Source of the DNA: Microthyrium microscopicum | Lineage: Eukaryota; Ascomycota; Dothideomycetes; Microthyriales; Microthyriaceae | Length of the DNA: 64,000 nt | Direction: 5' to 3' | Assembly: GCA_010405405.1 (NCBI GenBank) | Contig: MU004235.1 | Location: 448,538 to 512,537, forward strand | Shown: positions 11,896-24,991 of the stretch, one piece after another | Layout: each line of letters opens with the position of its first letter | Position numbering within the stretch: position 1 is the first letter of the stretch | Program-made: the position numbers and the translations under genes | The notes under the pieces: generated by a model | What the model was told of the DNA's origin: nothing | What the model saw: the letters and a program-made list of their open reading frames with translations, nothing else | Database searches by the model: none

Positions 11896-13554
11896 TCTGA
11901 TGAGACTATGCTATGAATTCAAATATCTTTCGAAAGCAGAGAAGAAGGAGATAAAGTGGCAAACACAATGAAGTGAAGCAGATTACTAATTGGGCGTTTG
12001 TAGAAGTACCTGAGGGATAAGAATAACAGACAAAGTTTAAATGTTCACGATGCATTTCAACGACAGGATTATTGTGGGGAAAAGCAACCCATGCGGCTGA
12101 ACTTGTAACATTGACGAATAATCTCTTCGAATTACGCCTAGAGCTAGAACAATTGAGTGGTAGCGTTGCCACATTTTTCTGATAAATCCATATTTTTTTG
12201 GGCGGAATTCCCCCGCTAAACGCAAACGGCTTCATCGTCGGCAAAAGCAGATGACAGTGAAGGTCTGCTGTTGACGTTGATGCAATCTTTCTTATATACT
12301 GATACCTTGATCGCTCAGTCAATGGAGGCTCAGAATAATACATACAAACTGGCCCTGCTCGCTTTATTTGGATCAATTCACCTTGATAAGAAGTTTTTCC
12401 AAACCGATATCGGTTACCCTCCTTTCACTTCCATAAACCGGGTCAAGTTGGGCAAACAATTCCAATAATCACAACTATCTTGAAAATATTTGCACGAGTC
12501 AATGCTTTTACCAGACCTTCAAAAGTTTGTCTAAAAATCCCACCGGTTCATGCTCCAGGTTCGCTATAAAGTCGCAGTGACGATATGGTTTAATCATAAG
12601 ATGATGTGGCAATCACCAAGGGACTGCCGCATCGTTTCCACCTTAGTTGACTTGAAGTTCAATACTAGAGCTGGTGATGGTATCGAGAAAGTATTATTCC
12701 ATGTCCTTGCTGTCCTGTTGGCGCACTTCTCATTCTCATCAGTTTGGACTTGCATATGAGTAATGGCATGCGCAGAATCTTCTCGCCACCAACTTTTTGA
12801 AAAAGTGTGGAGGGGCAGTTATGATCAAGCTTATATCAAGTGAATTGATTGGGCGAAAACAACCATGTTGGTTAATTCACTACTTTTCCAATGATAGCAC
12901 AGCTTCGTATTCGAAGGATCCACCAGAGTTGAGCATTCAGCCATTAGAATGTCTCGAATTGCACGCGAATCAAGCATCTTACAGGATGAATCTCTTAGTG
13001 TTCGCCCTTTGAAAATTTCCTGTCGGGATGTTTTCCCATGATAACGGCGACACGTGTCAAGAGTAGTGATATTTGTGGGGAGACCTTGGCCAATTCTCAT
13101 TCTTTGAAGAATCTAGGTTCGAAAGTATCGTGAGACCTGCATATCAATGCTTGATGCGACTCGAACTTCCGAATTGGATGGATGTTACCTTCTTATCTTT
13201 CCCTCTTTTCTCTCTACGCAACCAATTGACATCTTTCGAAAAGGGTTTTATAAACTAATGCAGCTTTGAAATCATCTTATGACTAAATGCCGCAATGAAT
13301 TGCAGACGGAACCCGGTTATCGAAGCGCGATTCGCTTTTGACCATCAGTTTCACCGCTTTCGTGACCCAAAGACGAACTGGCCTTCAATTTATGGAACAA
13401 GCACTTGAATGTTTGACCGTCTTACCCAGTACCCCAGGGCTACAAAAGAGTTGAAGTATGGCCACTTCTTCTTTTGACTTGCTAACATCTTTTATTCTAC
13501 TCACCATCAGGTTACTTCAATACATACTTTCAAACACTTCTTGCTAGACATACT
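11896..13554. other. 1.66 kb shared intergenic region of divergent transporters
   Basis: Bidirectional upstream region between the DHA2 and monocarboxylate-type transporter genes. No open frame shows a known domain or consistent splicing. No tRNA or long repeat was seen. Confidence 0.55.
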
Positions 13555-15154
13555 ATGAACGAATCTCAAATTGATCTTGTCTCTCTTCCAGCTATCGAAG
13601 CCAACATCCATGATCATGAGTCACGATCATTTGATGCCTCCAACTTCGAGCCAGCTCAGAACACTGATTCAACATCTAGACTTCCCCGTACTGATGGCGG
13701 AAAAGATGCTTGGCTATTCTTAGCAGCATGTTTTGCTCTCGAAGCCCTGATATGGGGGTTTCCATTTACGTACGGAATTTTCCAGGACTACTACGCCAAA
13801 GAACCATCATTCCAAGGACAGACAAGCATTGCTCTCATAGGAACATGCTCGATGGTGAGTCCAAAAGCTTTCGGCACATAGGATGGGAACCACAGACGTT
13901 CCCTTTAGCCTAGACATATTTTCGAAAGACTCCAATGCTGTTTGATTCAGTCAAACTCTTGGGTGTATTGCGCATCTGAGGCAATCGTTGATCAATTTCT
14001 TTCTATCCCAGGGTGTCCTCTATCTCGGTGCGCCCTTCCTCTTCGCTGGTCTCACTCGTTGGCCACAAGCTCGCCGAGCATGCACTTATGTTGGAATCAT
14101 TATCATGTGCTCCGCACTCGTATTGAGCTCTTTTGCAACAGAGGTATGGCACTTGACCGTAACTCAAGGCGTGCTTTACTCCATAGGAGGTGGTATTGCC
14201 TACTCCCCTATGATACTCTTTGTGCATGAGTGGTTCGTGCGAAAGAAGGGTCTTGCATTCGGCATCATGTGGGTAAGTCTAAAATATAGCGTTCCTGAAA
14301 TACGAATTGATATTGACTTTTTATAGGCGGGTACATCTGTGGCTGGAGTTCTCCTTCCTATCATCATGACTTCCCTCCTCTCCCGATATGGCTTTCGAAC
14401 AGCGCTTCGAATCTGGGCCATCGTGGTGGCAGTCATTGCACTGCCCCTGCTATCTTTCGCAAAGCCTCGTCTTCCCCTTTCCACTACCCACCATCGCGCA
14501 CATAGCTCTTCATTCCGCCAGTTGTTTGATCTTTCCTTCCTTACTATGCCTTATTTCCTCATTCTTCAAGCTTGTAACATCATTGAGTCCTCAGGCTATT
14601 TCTTACCCTCTCTTTACTTACCCACATATGCGCGAGACGCTCTGCACTCCAGCAATTTGGCCAGTGCATTCACTGTAACCGCTATCAACGGCGCTACAGT
14701 TGTTGGTACAATTGTCATGGGCACTCTAATTGATAAATTCCATGTCACCACCTGCATCTTCGTCTCTACCATGGGATCGACTATCTGCGTCTTCCTTCTG
14801 TGGGGTCTTGCTACCGATCTCCCATTACTGTATGTATTTGCCATCACATATGGTCTCTTTGCCGGAAGTTTCTGCGCTACTTGGAGCGGTGTCATCCGAG
14901 ATGTTCAGATCAGGACCGACGGCAAAGCGGACGCCGGCTTAGTGTTCGCGTTTCTGGCTTTTGGAAGAGGCGTTGGAAATGTGTTGAGTGGACCATTGAG
15001 TGTCGTGCTCATTGGCGGTAGTGGAGGACATGTATGGAAAGGACAGGCCGCAGGAGGATTTGGGAGTGGCTATGGACCATTGATCGCCTTCACGGGAGTT
15101 TCTGCATTGCTGGGTGGACTGAGCTTTGTGGTGAAGCGAATCGGCTGGCTGTAA
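13555..15154 (+). CDS. MFS monocarboxylate transporter-like protein
   Basis: Three exons (13555-13854, 14012-14272, 14327-15154) encode 462 residues with about 12 membrane helices after a 45-residue polar N-terminus. The TM1 region DGGKDAWLFLAACFALEALI, then WGFPFTYGIFQDYY, matches the fungal monocarboxylate-porter (MCT/Mch) group, as do GVLYLGAP after intron 1, FVRKKGLAFGIMWAGTSVAG (created by intron 2) and RIWAIV. Such proteins carry mono-carboxylates, riboflavin or unknown small acids; many fungal members are of unknown substrate. Intron 1 is 157 nt with a typical acceptor (tcccag). The start is the first ATG of the frame and is close to the size expected. Divergent neighbour of the DHA2 exporter, which raises the possibility of co-regulation. 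Confidence 0.85.
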
Positions 15155-15398
15155 GTCATACTGTATAGTAGACGGAAATTCGCGAAGTAATATAATTTGG
15201 AAGACGCAAGTGGACGAAATATAACAAATAGGTTAGCTAGGAAATAGGTGTACTGGAGTCAATTTGAAAGGCGGCTGCATTTGCTATTATACAATTCTTT
15301 TATTTCGGAGCTTGTTAATTATACGACTGTTGACGACACCGTACCCATTCCTGACCATTCTGAGCTAATAAGGCTTGCATAAGCAACTAACTACCTCT

Positions 15399-18300
15399 TC
15401 AAACAATGAACATGAGCTTCTGCACCTTGCAGTGCATCTTGTGCGTTTTCCAATCCGCTTGCTGGCAATCCTTGGAGCAGTACAGAGCATATTTGCATTG
15501 AGAACACTTTTGCAATTCTTTACCATCAGCAGACGTATGACGTTGGCATCGCGAGCATCCCACGTTGATGACACCATTGGGCGAATTGACCGCACTCCAA
15601 TCCAGGAGTGGCTCAGCAAAGGGCGCAGGGTAAAATAAGGGGATGGCTGCTCGGAAACACTCTTTAGAGATGCCAGACCAGCGCGGCACATCCGGTTTGA
15701 AGTCAGGAGGGAAGTTTCCCTTTCCACAGGAACATAGTGCCATCTCATCAGACTTGGTAGACAGCGGAATTCGAGAGGTCGCAGCATACTCACAGCCGTC
15801 TCTATGTGGTTCGGCGCGACAACGCTCTATCATGCCTGGCAGAGCACATTTCCAAAACTTTAGTTCCTCCTCCTCCATTGTAAGGGAACATGAATCCAGC
15901 TGGAAGCAGTCTGGTTGTCGTTTCAATCGTTGGATGAGCTCTGGAGTCATTGGCAGAATAGCAGCATCAAGGACTGTGGTGCCATTTGAGATATCCAGTC
16001 GAACGCTGGACACAAACACCAAGAGTGCGAAGTCAAGACTTGCCGACTCTCCCAAGACAAATGCCGACTTCTGAGGGTATCTGAATAAGCCGCAAAAGTA
16101 TTGATACATAGAGAATATCGTATCTTTGAATCCTGTTCGAATGCTTAAAGGAGCCTTGAGTGGTAGTGCTCTAGATCTCTCTGCATGTTCTGCTTTAGAG
16201 AATGCCTCGTATGAACGGTCAGCGAGCCAGTCTAGCTCACTAGCCTTGGAAATATCGATGATTGGCAAACAATCGATTTTCAGTGAAGGTAGGTTCCACA
16301 GGACGGGCTTTCCGGAGACTAGGAAGGTCGGGTGAATGAAATGTGGAAAGGACTTAAATGCCGCCTCATCGGCGAGAGGTGCTTCGAGTTCCACGTAGGA
16401 TGATTTGCGGGCGATTCTCGTTCGCATTTTCGAACCCAAGACTGGCATAGGGAAGCCAAGAAGAAAAGAGAATGACTGTTCTTCAACGTTGTTGTTGACA
16501 CTGATTTCAAAGTTGCAAGCACTTATTTGACTCACTTTAATTTCAGCTCCGCGTACCAGAGCCGCTTTGACCTCGGAAGACACAATATTCAGACGACGAG
16601 TGATTGTTGATATTCTGCCTGTGAAGGAATTGATGGAAGCCGAAAGGACCGTCTGGGCTTTGACGGTTGAAATAACAGCCAAGTCTCCGGCTGGCGGGCG
16701 GCAAGCTGGAGTATCCATGTATTCGCTTGGGAAGTCCTTTGATATGAAGACATTTTCTTCATCTCCAAGAGCTGCATCGAAGATGCTCAAATCTTCTCCG
16801 AGAATACTGCTGAAGATTGAGGTACTGTGAGGGGTTTTCTGAAATCCGAAGGCTACTTTGGTAGTTTGAGTCTCAAGAAGTAACGTGTCTGAAGGCACTT
16901 GAAACGATACAGTAAGATCAGAACTGCCTTTCCATCCAAGCAGATCCTCCTGGACACCAACTCGGAACTCTTCAGTCTTTCTGGATCCCTGAGTGGTAAT
17001 ACGCCCAAAACATAATTGGATGCTTGAGAAGTTGTGGGTCCAGGCTTTGCCGTCTCCATCTGACATCGGCGACCTCAAAGTGCAATGTAGTGGCGGTGTA
17101 CCGAGAGCAATTGGACGTTCTTCTCTCAATACTTTCAACCAATCGAGCTTTGAGCAGGGTACTCTCACTGTGACGCAAACCACTGCGGGTATGTCTTTCC
17201 AGAATGCAAGGCCGATTCCTGGCAACTTGGAAGAAACAGATGGACTTAGCAAATTAGCTGCTGAGAAGACTTCCATGACGTGGAGCTGCACGTAAAGCTC
17301 CTCCTTGTAGCTTTTTCTAAGGACAAGACGATCATCCTTTTCAATCAGGCTGATGAGATCAGCCATCATATCATCCCAATTCACCGTGACTGTGCGACGA
17401 ACAAGACTCAACAGCAGAGCAAAGCTACGGTGAAGGTACAATGGGCCAGCTAGTTCTTTGAAGTCGATCGCATCGGCATACGAAGATGCCTGGTTCTTCC
17501 CTTCAAGCCCAAGCATGTGCAAATAGATATGGAAGAGTAATAGAGCACACCCACCTGCTTGGACAGACATGGTTGGCATCACTTCTAGCATTTTTGGATC
17601 CCACGCCACTGTTTGATGCTTCCAAGTCAATCTAACGGGCATCTGGTTAGCTAATTGGCTTTGATCGAGCTGTCCAGCCATTGCGAACGCCTTCATAAGC
17701 GTTTTGTTTTTGTCATTGACAAGCTGTTCTGCTGAAGTAGAAATGACTGAAGCATTGGTCCAATATTCTACTGGAAAAAGGCCGAGTAAGGTGGAAACCG
17801 TCGGCAAGTGTCCACAGAGAACATTTTCCATGTACTCCTTGTGGTTGTCGTGGTGTTTCATCAGTTTGTGGGTAAAGATGCTAGCAGAGACTTCGTTACG
17901 CAGCAATGGAAGCACAGCAACCAAAATGTTAAGAGTTCCAATCGTGTCGCAAAGTTGAGCAGTGTCAATGACATTGAACGATGTTGGCGCGTCGCCTTTG
18001 ACGCCGTAGTCTTTGGCGTTGAAAGCAATAGGAGTTAGACGATAAGGATCTCGAAAAACGGCGTTGTTATCTTTCCGCTGCAAAGCGTAGGACAAGGCAA
18101 TGGCATCTCCGCAGAAAAATCGTATCGTCAAGTTTTTGGAATTGCGTTTTCTCAATGCTTTTGACCAAGCTCGGAACTCTGCTCGCACGGCTTTGATGAG
18201 ATTGAAAGTCGATGAAGATCCTGTGAGTGGATTTGAGCCCAGCGGAGAACCTTTGGCCAGCAGAGCATAAGGTATGGATAGATGAAATCCGGTCAGTGGA

Positions 18301-19251
18301 TCAGTACTCCAATCAAGCACGTCAGTACCACCGGTAACAAACATCGGGTTGGCATTTCTTAGGCCGGTCGTACTTCGCCGCGCAGGATCCAGAGCCGCGA
18401 GATCCCATTTGCGATGTTTCAAGACTGATTCGTCTTTGAAATCGGAGTCGAGATGGCCGTAGTTCCAATAGTATGGATGATACAGGGTTATGTCCTTGAG
18501 AGAAGCAATACCCATTTGAGCCGCGGAGCGCCCGCTACCTGAGAGAATGGCAGCTCTGCGCTCTAAGTCTTTGGAGTTGGATCTTAACGCATGAACACGA
18601 AAATGCTTTTGGGCTTCGTCCTCCAACGACTTCAGAAGCGACTGTCGCTCCGGCTCAGGCAATAAGAGCACGCGGTAGTAGGAGAACCAGACGTTCTTTA
18701 CGCTGTCAAGCGTTGAATCATCGCAGAATCTCAGCATTTTGCCATATTGACTCGCATGCCATTTATGAATAGACCCTGCCAACGTCGCCAGCTTTTTAGC
18801 TTGTTTGCGTAGCAAATCCAGAGCGGCATTCTTGATTCGGAGCTCGTAGTAGATCGACCAAATATGGTCATCATTGCCATTGTCCGTGGTGTCAAGCAGC
18901 AGAGTAAACAACAAGATATTACGTGCTGTTGTGGATGTTAGCTATAGGTTTCAGATATTCCAGTGGAACTTGTGTACCAATTATCGCAGGCTGCGTATTG
19001 GAGCAGGTGAAGTCACACTTTCGATCTATATTTTTAGGGTCAGTATCGAAAGTCATCAATTCTGTAAGGTAAAACAAACCAGGTCGTTGGTCAGCATAAA
19101 GTGTGAACAATATGTTGCAAACATCGCTACAACCGAGCAGCAGAATATCCACAGACTCTTCAATGGGTAAGTCTCGGGTCAAGTTTGTGGCAGGAGTTTT
19201 AGCGAGAGGAGAGAAGAGCGCTGCAGCGTCGAGCGCGACTGGCGCATACAT
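15399..19251 (-). CDS. DUF4470 and MYND zinc-finger protein
   Basis: Three exons on the minus strand (19251-19080, 19025-18978, 18925-15399) encode 1248 residues. The spliced N-terminus (ATNLTRDLP, then DILLLGCSDVCNILFTLY, then RKCDFTC, then AIIARNILLFTLLLD) is the DUF4470 domain, found at the N-terminus of fungal MYND proteins. The C-terminus holds a MYND zinc finger (C-x2-C, C-x2-C, C-x3-C, H-x3-C pattern ending at the HC about 10 residues before the stop). Large, mostly globular central region with no other named domain. MYND fingers bind proline-rich peptides; the cellular role of this architecture is not established. The first donor is GTTTGT, a weaker type, but both introns are needed to keep the DUF4470 motif intact. 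Confidence 0.85.
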
Positions 19252-20095
19252 GATGCCGTTATTTCCCGCGTTGGCTCACTATCAGCGAAGGTTGAGTTGT
19301 GCAGAAAGAGAGAAGGTTTGATGTCAAGCAAGTTCGAAGGAAAGTTGAGGTAAAGGCTTTGAGGATAAAGTTTTTGTTTGCTGGTGGGTGGTAGCCTGCT
19401 GGCTCTCCCGGTTGCTATGAGCTCCTGAGGAGGTAAACAAACACTGCCAAATTGAGCGTTGGCAGGAGCTCCTGGGGGAAAGAGGACCCCAAAGTTCCCA
19501 CGTAAGGGCTATCAAGAGTGACTCGGATGGAAAGAGCCACCACTCATTGGTTGAAATATGGGAACATGATGGTGTATCGCCATTTGATGTTTGTCATATT
19601 TGTGGTCGAAAGGATTCCCGTGAACAAGGTGCAGAGACCTTGAGGCTTCAATAGCTGAAGGAAATGAACGATTAGCATAAATGACATGTTTGAATCCGGG
19701 TGTTGAGCTCGGCGAAGCAATTCAGTTTTCTAGGCACCAGCGTTTGAAGTGGAAGTCTCTCGCCAGCATGGAGAACTACCAAACGAGCATATTCAGACAG
19801 TTCTTACCCAGACATATCGACTTCACGCTATGACCGAGCAACGAGTAATAAGAAGCGATAGAGAGCAGTACTTGATCAAGATTTGATTATGATTAGAGTT
19901 CATGACGAGTACGATTTACTTCACTACTTGAAATGTAGCATAAATTCTCAACCAGCTACAACACTGCCATCTCATGAGCGTTTAAGCTGACATAGCAGTT
20001 CCTTTTCTGTGGTTGAACTCACTAGAGTTCCTGTCATCCCTCATAACCTTTTTGATCCGTTTTACAATCTCCCTAACCCAACTATTCATGCCCAA
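19252..20095. other. Intergenic, nothing recognised
   Basis: Promoter region of the MYND-protein gene and 3' flank of the first F-box-like gene. No coding or RNA feature is supported. Confidence 0.6.
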
Positions 20096-21391
20096 CTAAG
20101 CCTTCGGATCAATCTTGCACCCTGGACTCACCCGCCGCATCCACTTGGGATACGTATCGTTCAGCAGATCCATCGGTTCGTAATACTGCGTCGGCTTAAC
20201 GACATGCGAGAGGCGTTTCCCCTGCTTAAGGTCCACATAAAGAAGCCAGACTGAGTAACAACGCCGTATATGCTTAAGGAAATCCGAACGCTTCAGCTGC
20301 AACACCGTCTCTCTTCCATACGCGCAGCCACGACAAGTGTACAAGCCTATCTCCGGCATCTGAGCACCCATGAGATTGTTCGTGGGATGATTAAACTGTA
20401 CGTCGGGCAGCTCAACACACATGCGACGCAGATAGACATATGTGCCTATTTCTTTGACAATCCCGGCGTGTAAGTCGCCAACATCACCAGTAAGCTCTCT
20501 TCGCTGCCGAAGGCCCAGCCAGGACTTGGGCAACCAAGGACGGTAGTGCGTGGCTAGAGTATATATTTGGCTCTGGTCGGGTACGATCATGGCGACTCCT
20601 CGAGCGGTTTGGTGCGAGTGGGTGTTGTACATGGGTGGTGCTGTTAGAAGGCGTCCGTTGAAAGCAAACTCGTTATTGAGTTTCTCTCTGGCTGGGCAGA
20701 GAGGGTCATTCAAGGCGTCAGGGCGGATGAGGGCCAGCTGAATGGTGAGGTTTCTCTCGCAGCATCGATCTGGGCTATGTTAGTATTTTATAGTTCAGGC
20801 TCTTGATATATACGCACCCATGGTCGGAAGGAAGAGGTATTGGCCTTTGTGTTCACCTTTGACTCCACAACAGGGGAAGGTACATTTGCTGCAGCGTAAA
20901 GCTTGAACCAACTCGCCGGGATGGAGGGAAGCTGCCATAGCGGTATGGAATACCGCGCCAATAATGGAAAGTGATGACTTGCGAATGATCTGTAGTTCAT
21001 TTCCAGTCTCAGAGTCCTCAATCATTCTGCGAGCAGCATTGCTTGTGTGCGACAGGGCGAGCAGAGAAGCGACGTCCAAATATCCCATGATCATATCATG
21101 AAGCTCGCCCGGCAATGCTTCGAACTTGGAGAAAGGTGGACAAGGCTGCTCAGTCTCTTGCCGAGGAAAGGACTGGAAAATCGTGTGCTCTATGGCGCGG
21201 AGCTCATTGGGATGAAACCCGATGCTGTTCTTGACTGGTGGGACCTCTATATGCCAGGCCAACTCCGACTGGACGAAGAAATCTAGCAGCTTGTCTTGGA
21301 TATCTGTTGAAATTGGCTGCATGTTGTTCTTCTCATCGAATTCGATCCCAAACTTCATGAGCTCTGCCTTGAAATGATTGGCGGGTGGCAT
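20096..21391 (-). CDS. F-box-like cysteine-containing protein, paralogue A
   Basis: Two exons (21391-20818, 20769-20096) encode 415 residues. Residues about 1-35 form a conserved N-terminal helix pair (KAELMKFGIEF), followed by SIGFHPNELRAIEHTIFQSF and then an F-box-like segment (LPGELHDMIMGYLDVASLLA, residues about 92-135). A Cys-rich patch (CSKCTFPCC) precedes YLFLPTM, where the only intron lies (phase 1). The second half has a probable metal-binding or structural set (TCRGC, then SDFLKHIRRCYSVW) and ends PKWMRRVSPGCKI. The same order of blocks occurs in two other genes of this window (21972-23503 and 34155-35791), defining a lineage-specific family. F-box proteins usually bind SKP1 in SCF ubiquitin ligases; no target-binding repeats (WD40, LRR) are visible, so the role is unknown. 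Confidence 0.72.
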
Positions 21392-21971
21392 GGCGGCTGC
21401 TCACTTGCAAGTTTCTGTCCAACAGCAGATATCGAGACGAGTAAAAAGAGGGGATGAGAATCTGGCACTTGGGCTGTTAATAGATGCGCAAAAGAAGACC
21501 CAGGTTTGCGAATATTTTTGTGGAAGAAGAAGATGGAAGAGGTTGTGAAATAGTGCGCAATGTTAAAGAGGCGGGATGTGAAAACTGTAACGACGTCTTA
21601 GGAAAGCACAATGGGGCATAGGCATGTGACCGTCGGCACACATTGAGGTGATCTGGCGATTCAAAGGCGGATGCTTTCAATTGAGGTGAGCTCAGGTCAG
21701 AAGGACCAGTAAGCCTACAAGTTGAGGTAGGAGAAGTCTTCTGGTGAATATGGCACACGAACTGATTCATCGTGCTGAAATAAAAGACAACGTTGAGTTC
21801 TGAAGAGATTGATATAAAAGTCATTGTCGTTGAGAATTGAATTGATATCGAAAAGCAAACGCTGAGTCCATAGCACAAGATAGCTCTGGTTTCCATAGCG
21901 AAGAAGTGAGTTTAAAACAAATCCTCAGCCTCCTTCCAATCCAAGTCCCCGAATTCTTTTCTTGCTGTCGT
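21392..21971. other. Intergenic between F-box-like paralogues A and B
   Basis: Carries the upstream region of paralogue A and the 3' flank of paralogue B (both minus strand). No supported gene. Confidence 0.55.
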
Positions 21972-23503
21972 CTATCTTCGAGGTTTACGGCGATATCTTC
22001 CTCCATACCAAGCTTCTTTGACCGGTACCTTACTTCCACGTACCTTACACCCAGGTGAGACTCGCCACTGGTCTTGAGGATATCGCTCATCCACGCCCGA
22101 TTTCCATTTTTGAAAGGCCTCTGGGATCTGTACTTCAGGTATTGTCTCCCCCCGCTTGAGAGCCAGGTATAGCTTCCAAACTGTAGGACAAGAGAGAAGA
22201 TGTCTCATGTACGACGATCGAGACATGCCCGCCAACGGCGAAAGAGAGCTGGCCGAATCCAATGACCAGCATCGACAGATATAGTCGCTGAAGTCCGAGA
22301 AGCAGACACCGTCTTTTGGACGTTTTGAATTGCGGAAATGTAGCCGGGGCATTTCGACGTCCAGACACGGTCTCTCCACAAATTGGCCGATGTGCGGATG
22401 CATGTACAATCTTTGAGAGCCTCGGGGACCAATGTGAGTATAGGGTGGAGGGTTTCGCCAGACTTCATCTCGAGCGTACGGAAGGAGACCACTGCGATCC
22501 GGGATAGCAGTATACCAGGAAGCTGGGACTGTGGATGGAGTGATGGCACTCTCAGGTATAGGAATACCGGCGATATGCGGACTCATCATGATATCTGAGC
22601 CACTGCTTTGAATGGCGCTGCACTTTATGGGCGGAATGTGTCGAAACTTTGAGATGCCAGACTTTTGATCTTTCTTCTTCAATAGCGAGTACTTGAAGAC
22701 GGCTGGATTGACGAGGAATACACGCTCCAACGGTCTGTCATAATGTACCGTTGCGCTCGAAACACAATATCGTTCTATTATTTAGTCAATAAAATACGTT
22801 CCAGTACAAAAGGGACGGACTTACCCATGGTGGGCAAGTGTAAGTATGAGCCGTGGTGTTCTGGCCTAATAAGATTAGTCTTACAACCCTCGTGGGTGCA
22901 CTTAGTGTCTTGAAAGAGCGATAACAGGTTACTCGGAAGGGTAGTATGACCACGACCTGAGCGAAACACGGCACCCAACACCGAAAGGGCATGTACTCGG
23001 AGAATCTAAAGTTGTTAGTGAACTTTAATGAAAGAAAAGTCCAGTGTCCAGCGGGCCCTCTGGCAAAGGAAAATTACACAAATGAGAAGTCTTACCTTGA
23101 GTTCTTTTCCTGTATCGGAGTTTTCGAGCATCACGCGGGCTGCGTTGCAAGTATGCGAAAATGACAGAAGTGCGTTTATATCCATCTGTTCGTATATCAT
23201 GAACTGGAGCTCCGCTGGTAGACCGCACATTGTGTAAGAAGGATTATTAGAACCATCAGGTGCTGCTAGTTGGGGACGGGCAAAAGGCTTGAAGAGAGTG
23301 TCTTTGATAGTATCGAGTTCTGTGGGATGAAATCCGATACCATGGGAATCTATAGATTGCATCGGCCACACCAGTTGTGCGGCGATGAAGACTTGCAGAA
23401 TTGCTTCCTGATCGAAGCTTCGTTTCATACTGTTGTCGTAATCCCAGAACTCGAAGCCGTGTTGTTTCAGCTCTGCGATCAGCGCAGCATCAAATGCCGA
23501 CAT
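21972..23503 (-). CDS. F-box-like cysteine-containing protein, paralogue B
   Basis: Three exons (23503-23096, 23005-22825, 22774-21972) encode 463 residues. N-terminal AELKQHGFEFWDYDN, then GIGFHPTELDTIKDTLFKPF, then an F-box-like LPAELQFMIYEQMDINALLS and the linker HALSVLGAVFRSGRGH closely parallel paralogues A and C. The Cys block CTHEGC precedes YLHLPTM, and an intron in phase 1 follows exactly where paralogue A has one. The C-terminal part has CRCW, a SSYMRHLLSCPTVWKLYLAL helix and the closing QWRVSPGCKV, then a basic tail (GRYRRKPRR). The ATG at 23503 is chosen because it starts the block shared with paralogue A; an in-frame ATG lies 22 codons upstream. Function beyond probable SCF adaptor is not known. 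Confidence 0.72.
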
Positions 23504-24991
23504 GATGATAGTCTCTGGTCCTCGATTGAGCAAGGAAATTGAATGTAGCGATTGCGAGATGCGTGGCAAAGTCGAGACGCCGTGTTGAAGAGCAATTGAG
23601 TGTGCTGATTGCGAGAAATGAAGAAATTTGCGACTCGATTACGGTATAATAGTGTTGCGAGGAATTTGGATGCAAAAAGAGTTGAAGGAAGGTAAAAGCT
23701 GATGGCGAGGCTCAAGAGTTGGAAAACCTGGGTAGTTTATATAGCGAGTTCCTCGCCTGTGATCCGGCGACAGAGAGCTTTGACGTAAATAATCGCACCT
23801 TCTTGTTTTCAGCATGAGGTGCTAGCCGGGCGGTATACAAAAACGATAGGTTGGGCAAGCTAGACGTCGCATTTTGAGGTGCGTATCGGCGAAAGTAGAC
23901 TGTGCCAAGGTGGCAATGTAAAACCACCTGGCGAGTAATATGTGCAATCTTCCAAAGTCGTCTCCATATAAGGTGTCTTTATATCCCTCCAGCGCCGATA
24001 CGCACTTTGCTTTCGAAGCAGTCGAAGGCCATTTGTACTGAGTCGCCTAAAACTCGACCACAGTCACTGGACCACCAGAGCGCCAACGCAGACACAAGGC
24101 AATTCAAAAATACATCACCACGTACCCTTGCGCATCAAATAAACCCATTGATCTCGCAAAAACCAAAATACAAATGTGGTGGTGGATGGCGCTGCAGTCA
24201 CCGGCAGGACGTCGAAACATCTATTCTGTAAGCAGGCCACGGCCACGAAGAGCAAACTTGGTAGAAACAACACCACGATCCTAGGACACAAACATGATAG
24301 AAACAACAAAATGTCTAATCTCAAACTTCATACCTGCGAACCAGCTTCGAAAGAAAGCGTCAAATGATGTGCTGGCCAGTGTTTGAGGTTGGCGAGTTAC
24401 AAGGCTAGTTCAAGAAATCACTCGTCCAGCTTGATACTGGCCTGATCCCCTTATATTCCTCTATGCGCATTTATAGAACTATCAACTACTATCCGATTGG
24501 ACACTAGACAAAGAGCCTGATGGATTGCTAGTAAGATAACGCTTTGCAGTGTTGGGCACTGCCACGACTTTATGACCTACGGACCTATGGAAACCTGGCG
24601 GAGAAGAGCCTGGCAGAAAATGGTATCTTAAACCCACTGAATAGATAACTCGCACACCTAGTTAATAAAAAAACAATTACAGCGGTCAACGAGAACGATG
24701 ACTCAGGCGTACCGATGACAAATAAAAGAAAGTTTGGTTCACGACAAGCACACAGTACCAAGAAAGAATATGGTGATCAGAACGATGGTCTATTACGCCT
24801 AAAATAGGACAAACCAATATCATGCTGGTCCAAACCGTTCATTAGAATACATAAAAAGAGCCAAGCAATCATTGCATAAGCCCATCAATCCTTCAAGGTC
24901 AAGGCCAAACACATAAAAGCCAGCGAAAACCAGCGAGAAGCCCTGCCAAGAGGCACAAATCCCTCAACTCCCAAACCGACAGCAGGTCAAT
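23504..24991. other. Intergenic between paralogue B and SKP1
   Basis: Upstream region of paralogue B and 3' flank of SKP1, both minus strand. A TATA-like site at 23736-23743 is listed separately. Plus-strand frames around 23900-24370 have no recognisable domains and are not called. Confidence 0.55.
23736..23743 (-). promoter_or_regulatory. TATA-like box upstream of paralogue B
   Basis: Minus-strand TATATAAA about 235 nt upstream of the ATG at 23503. Position is compatible with a core promoter plus a leader; this is a short motif match only. Confidence 0.3.
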
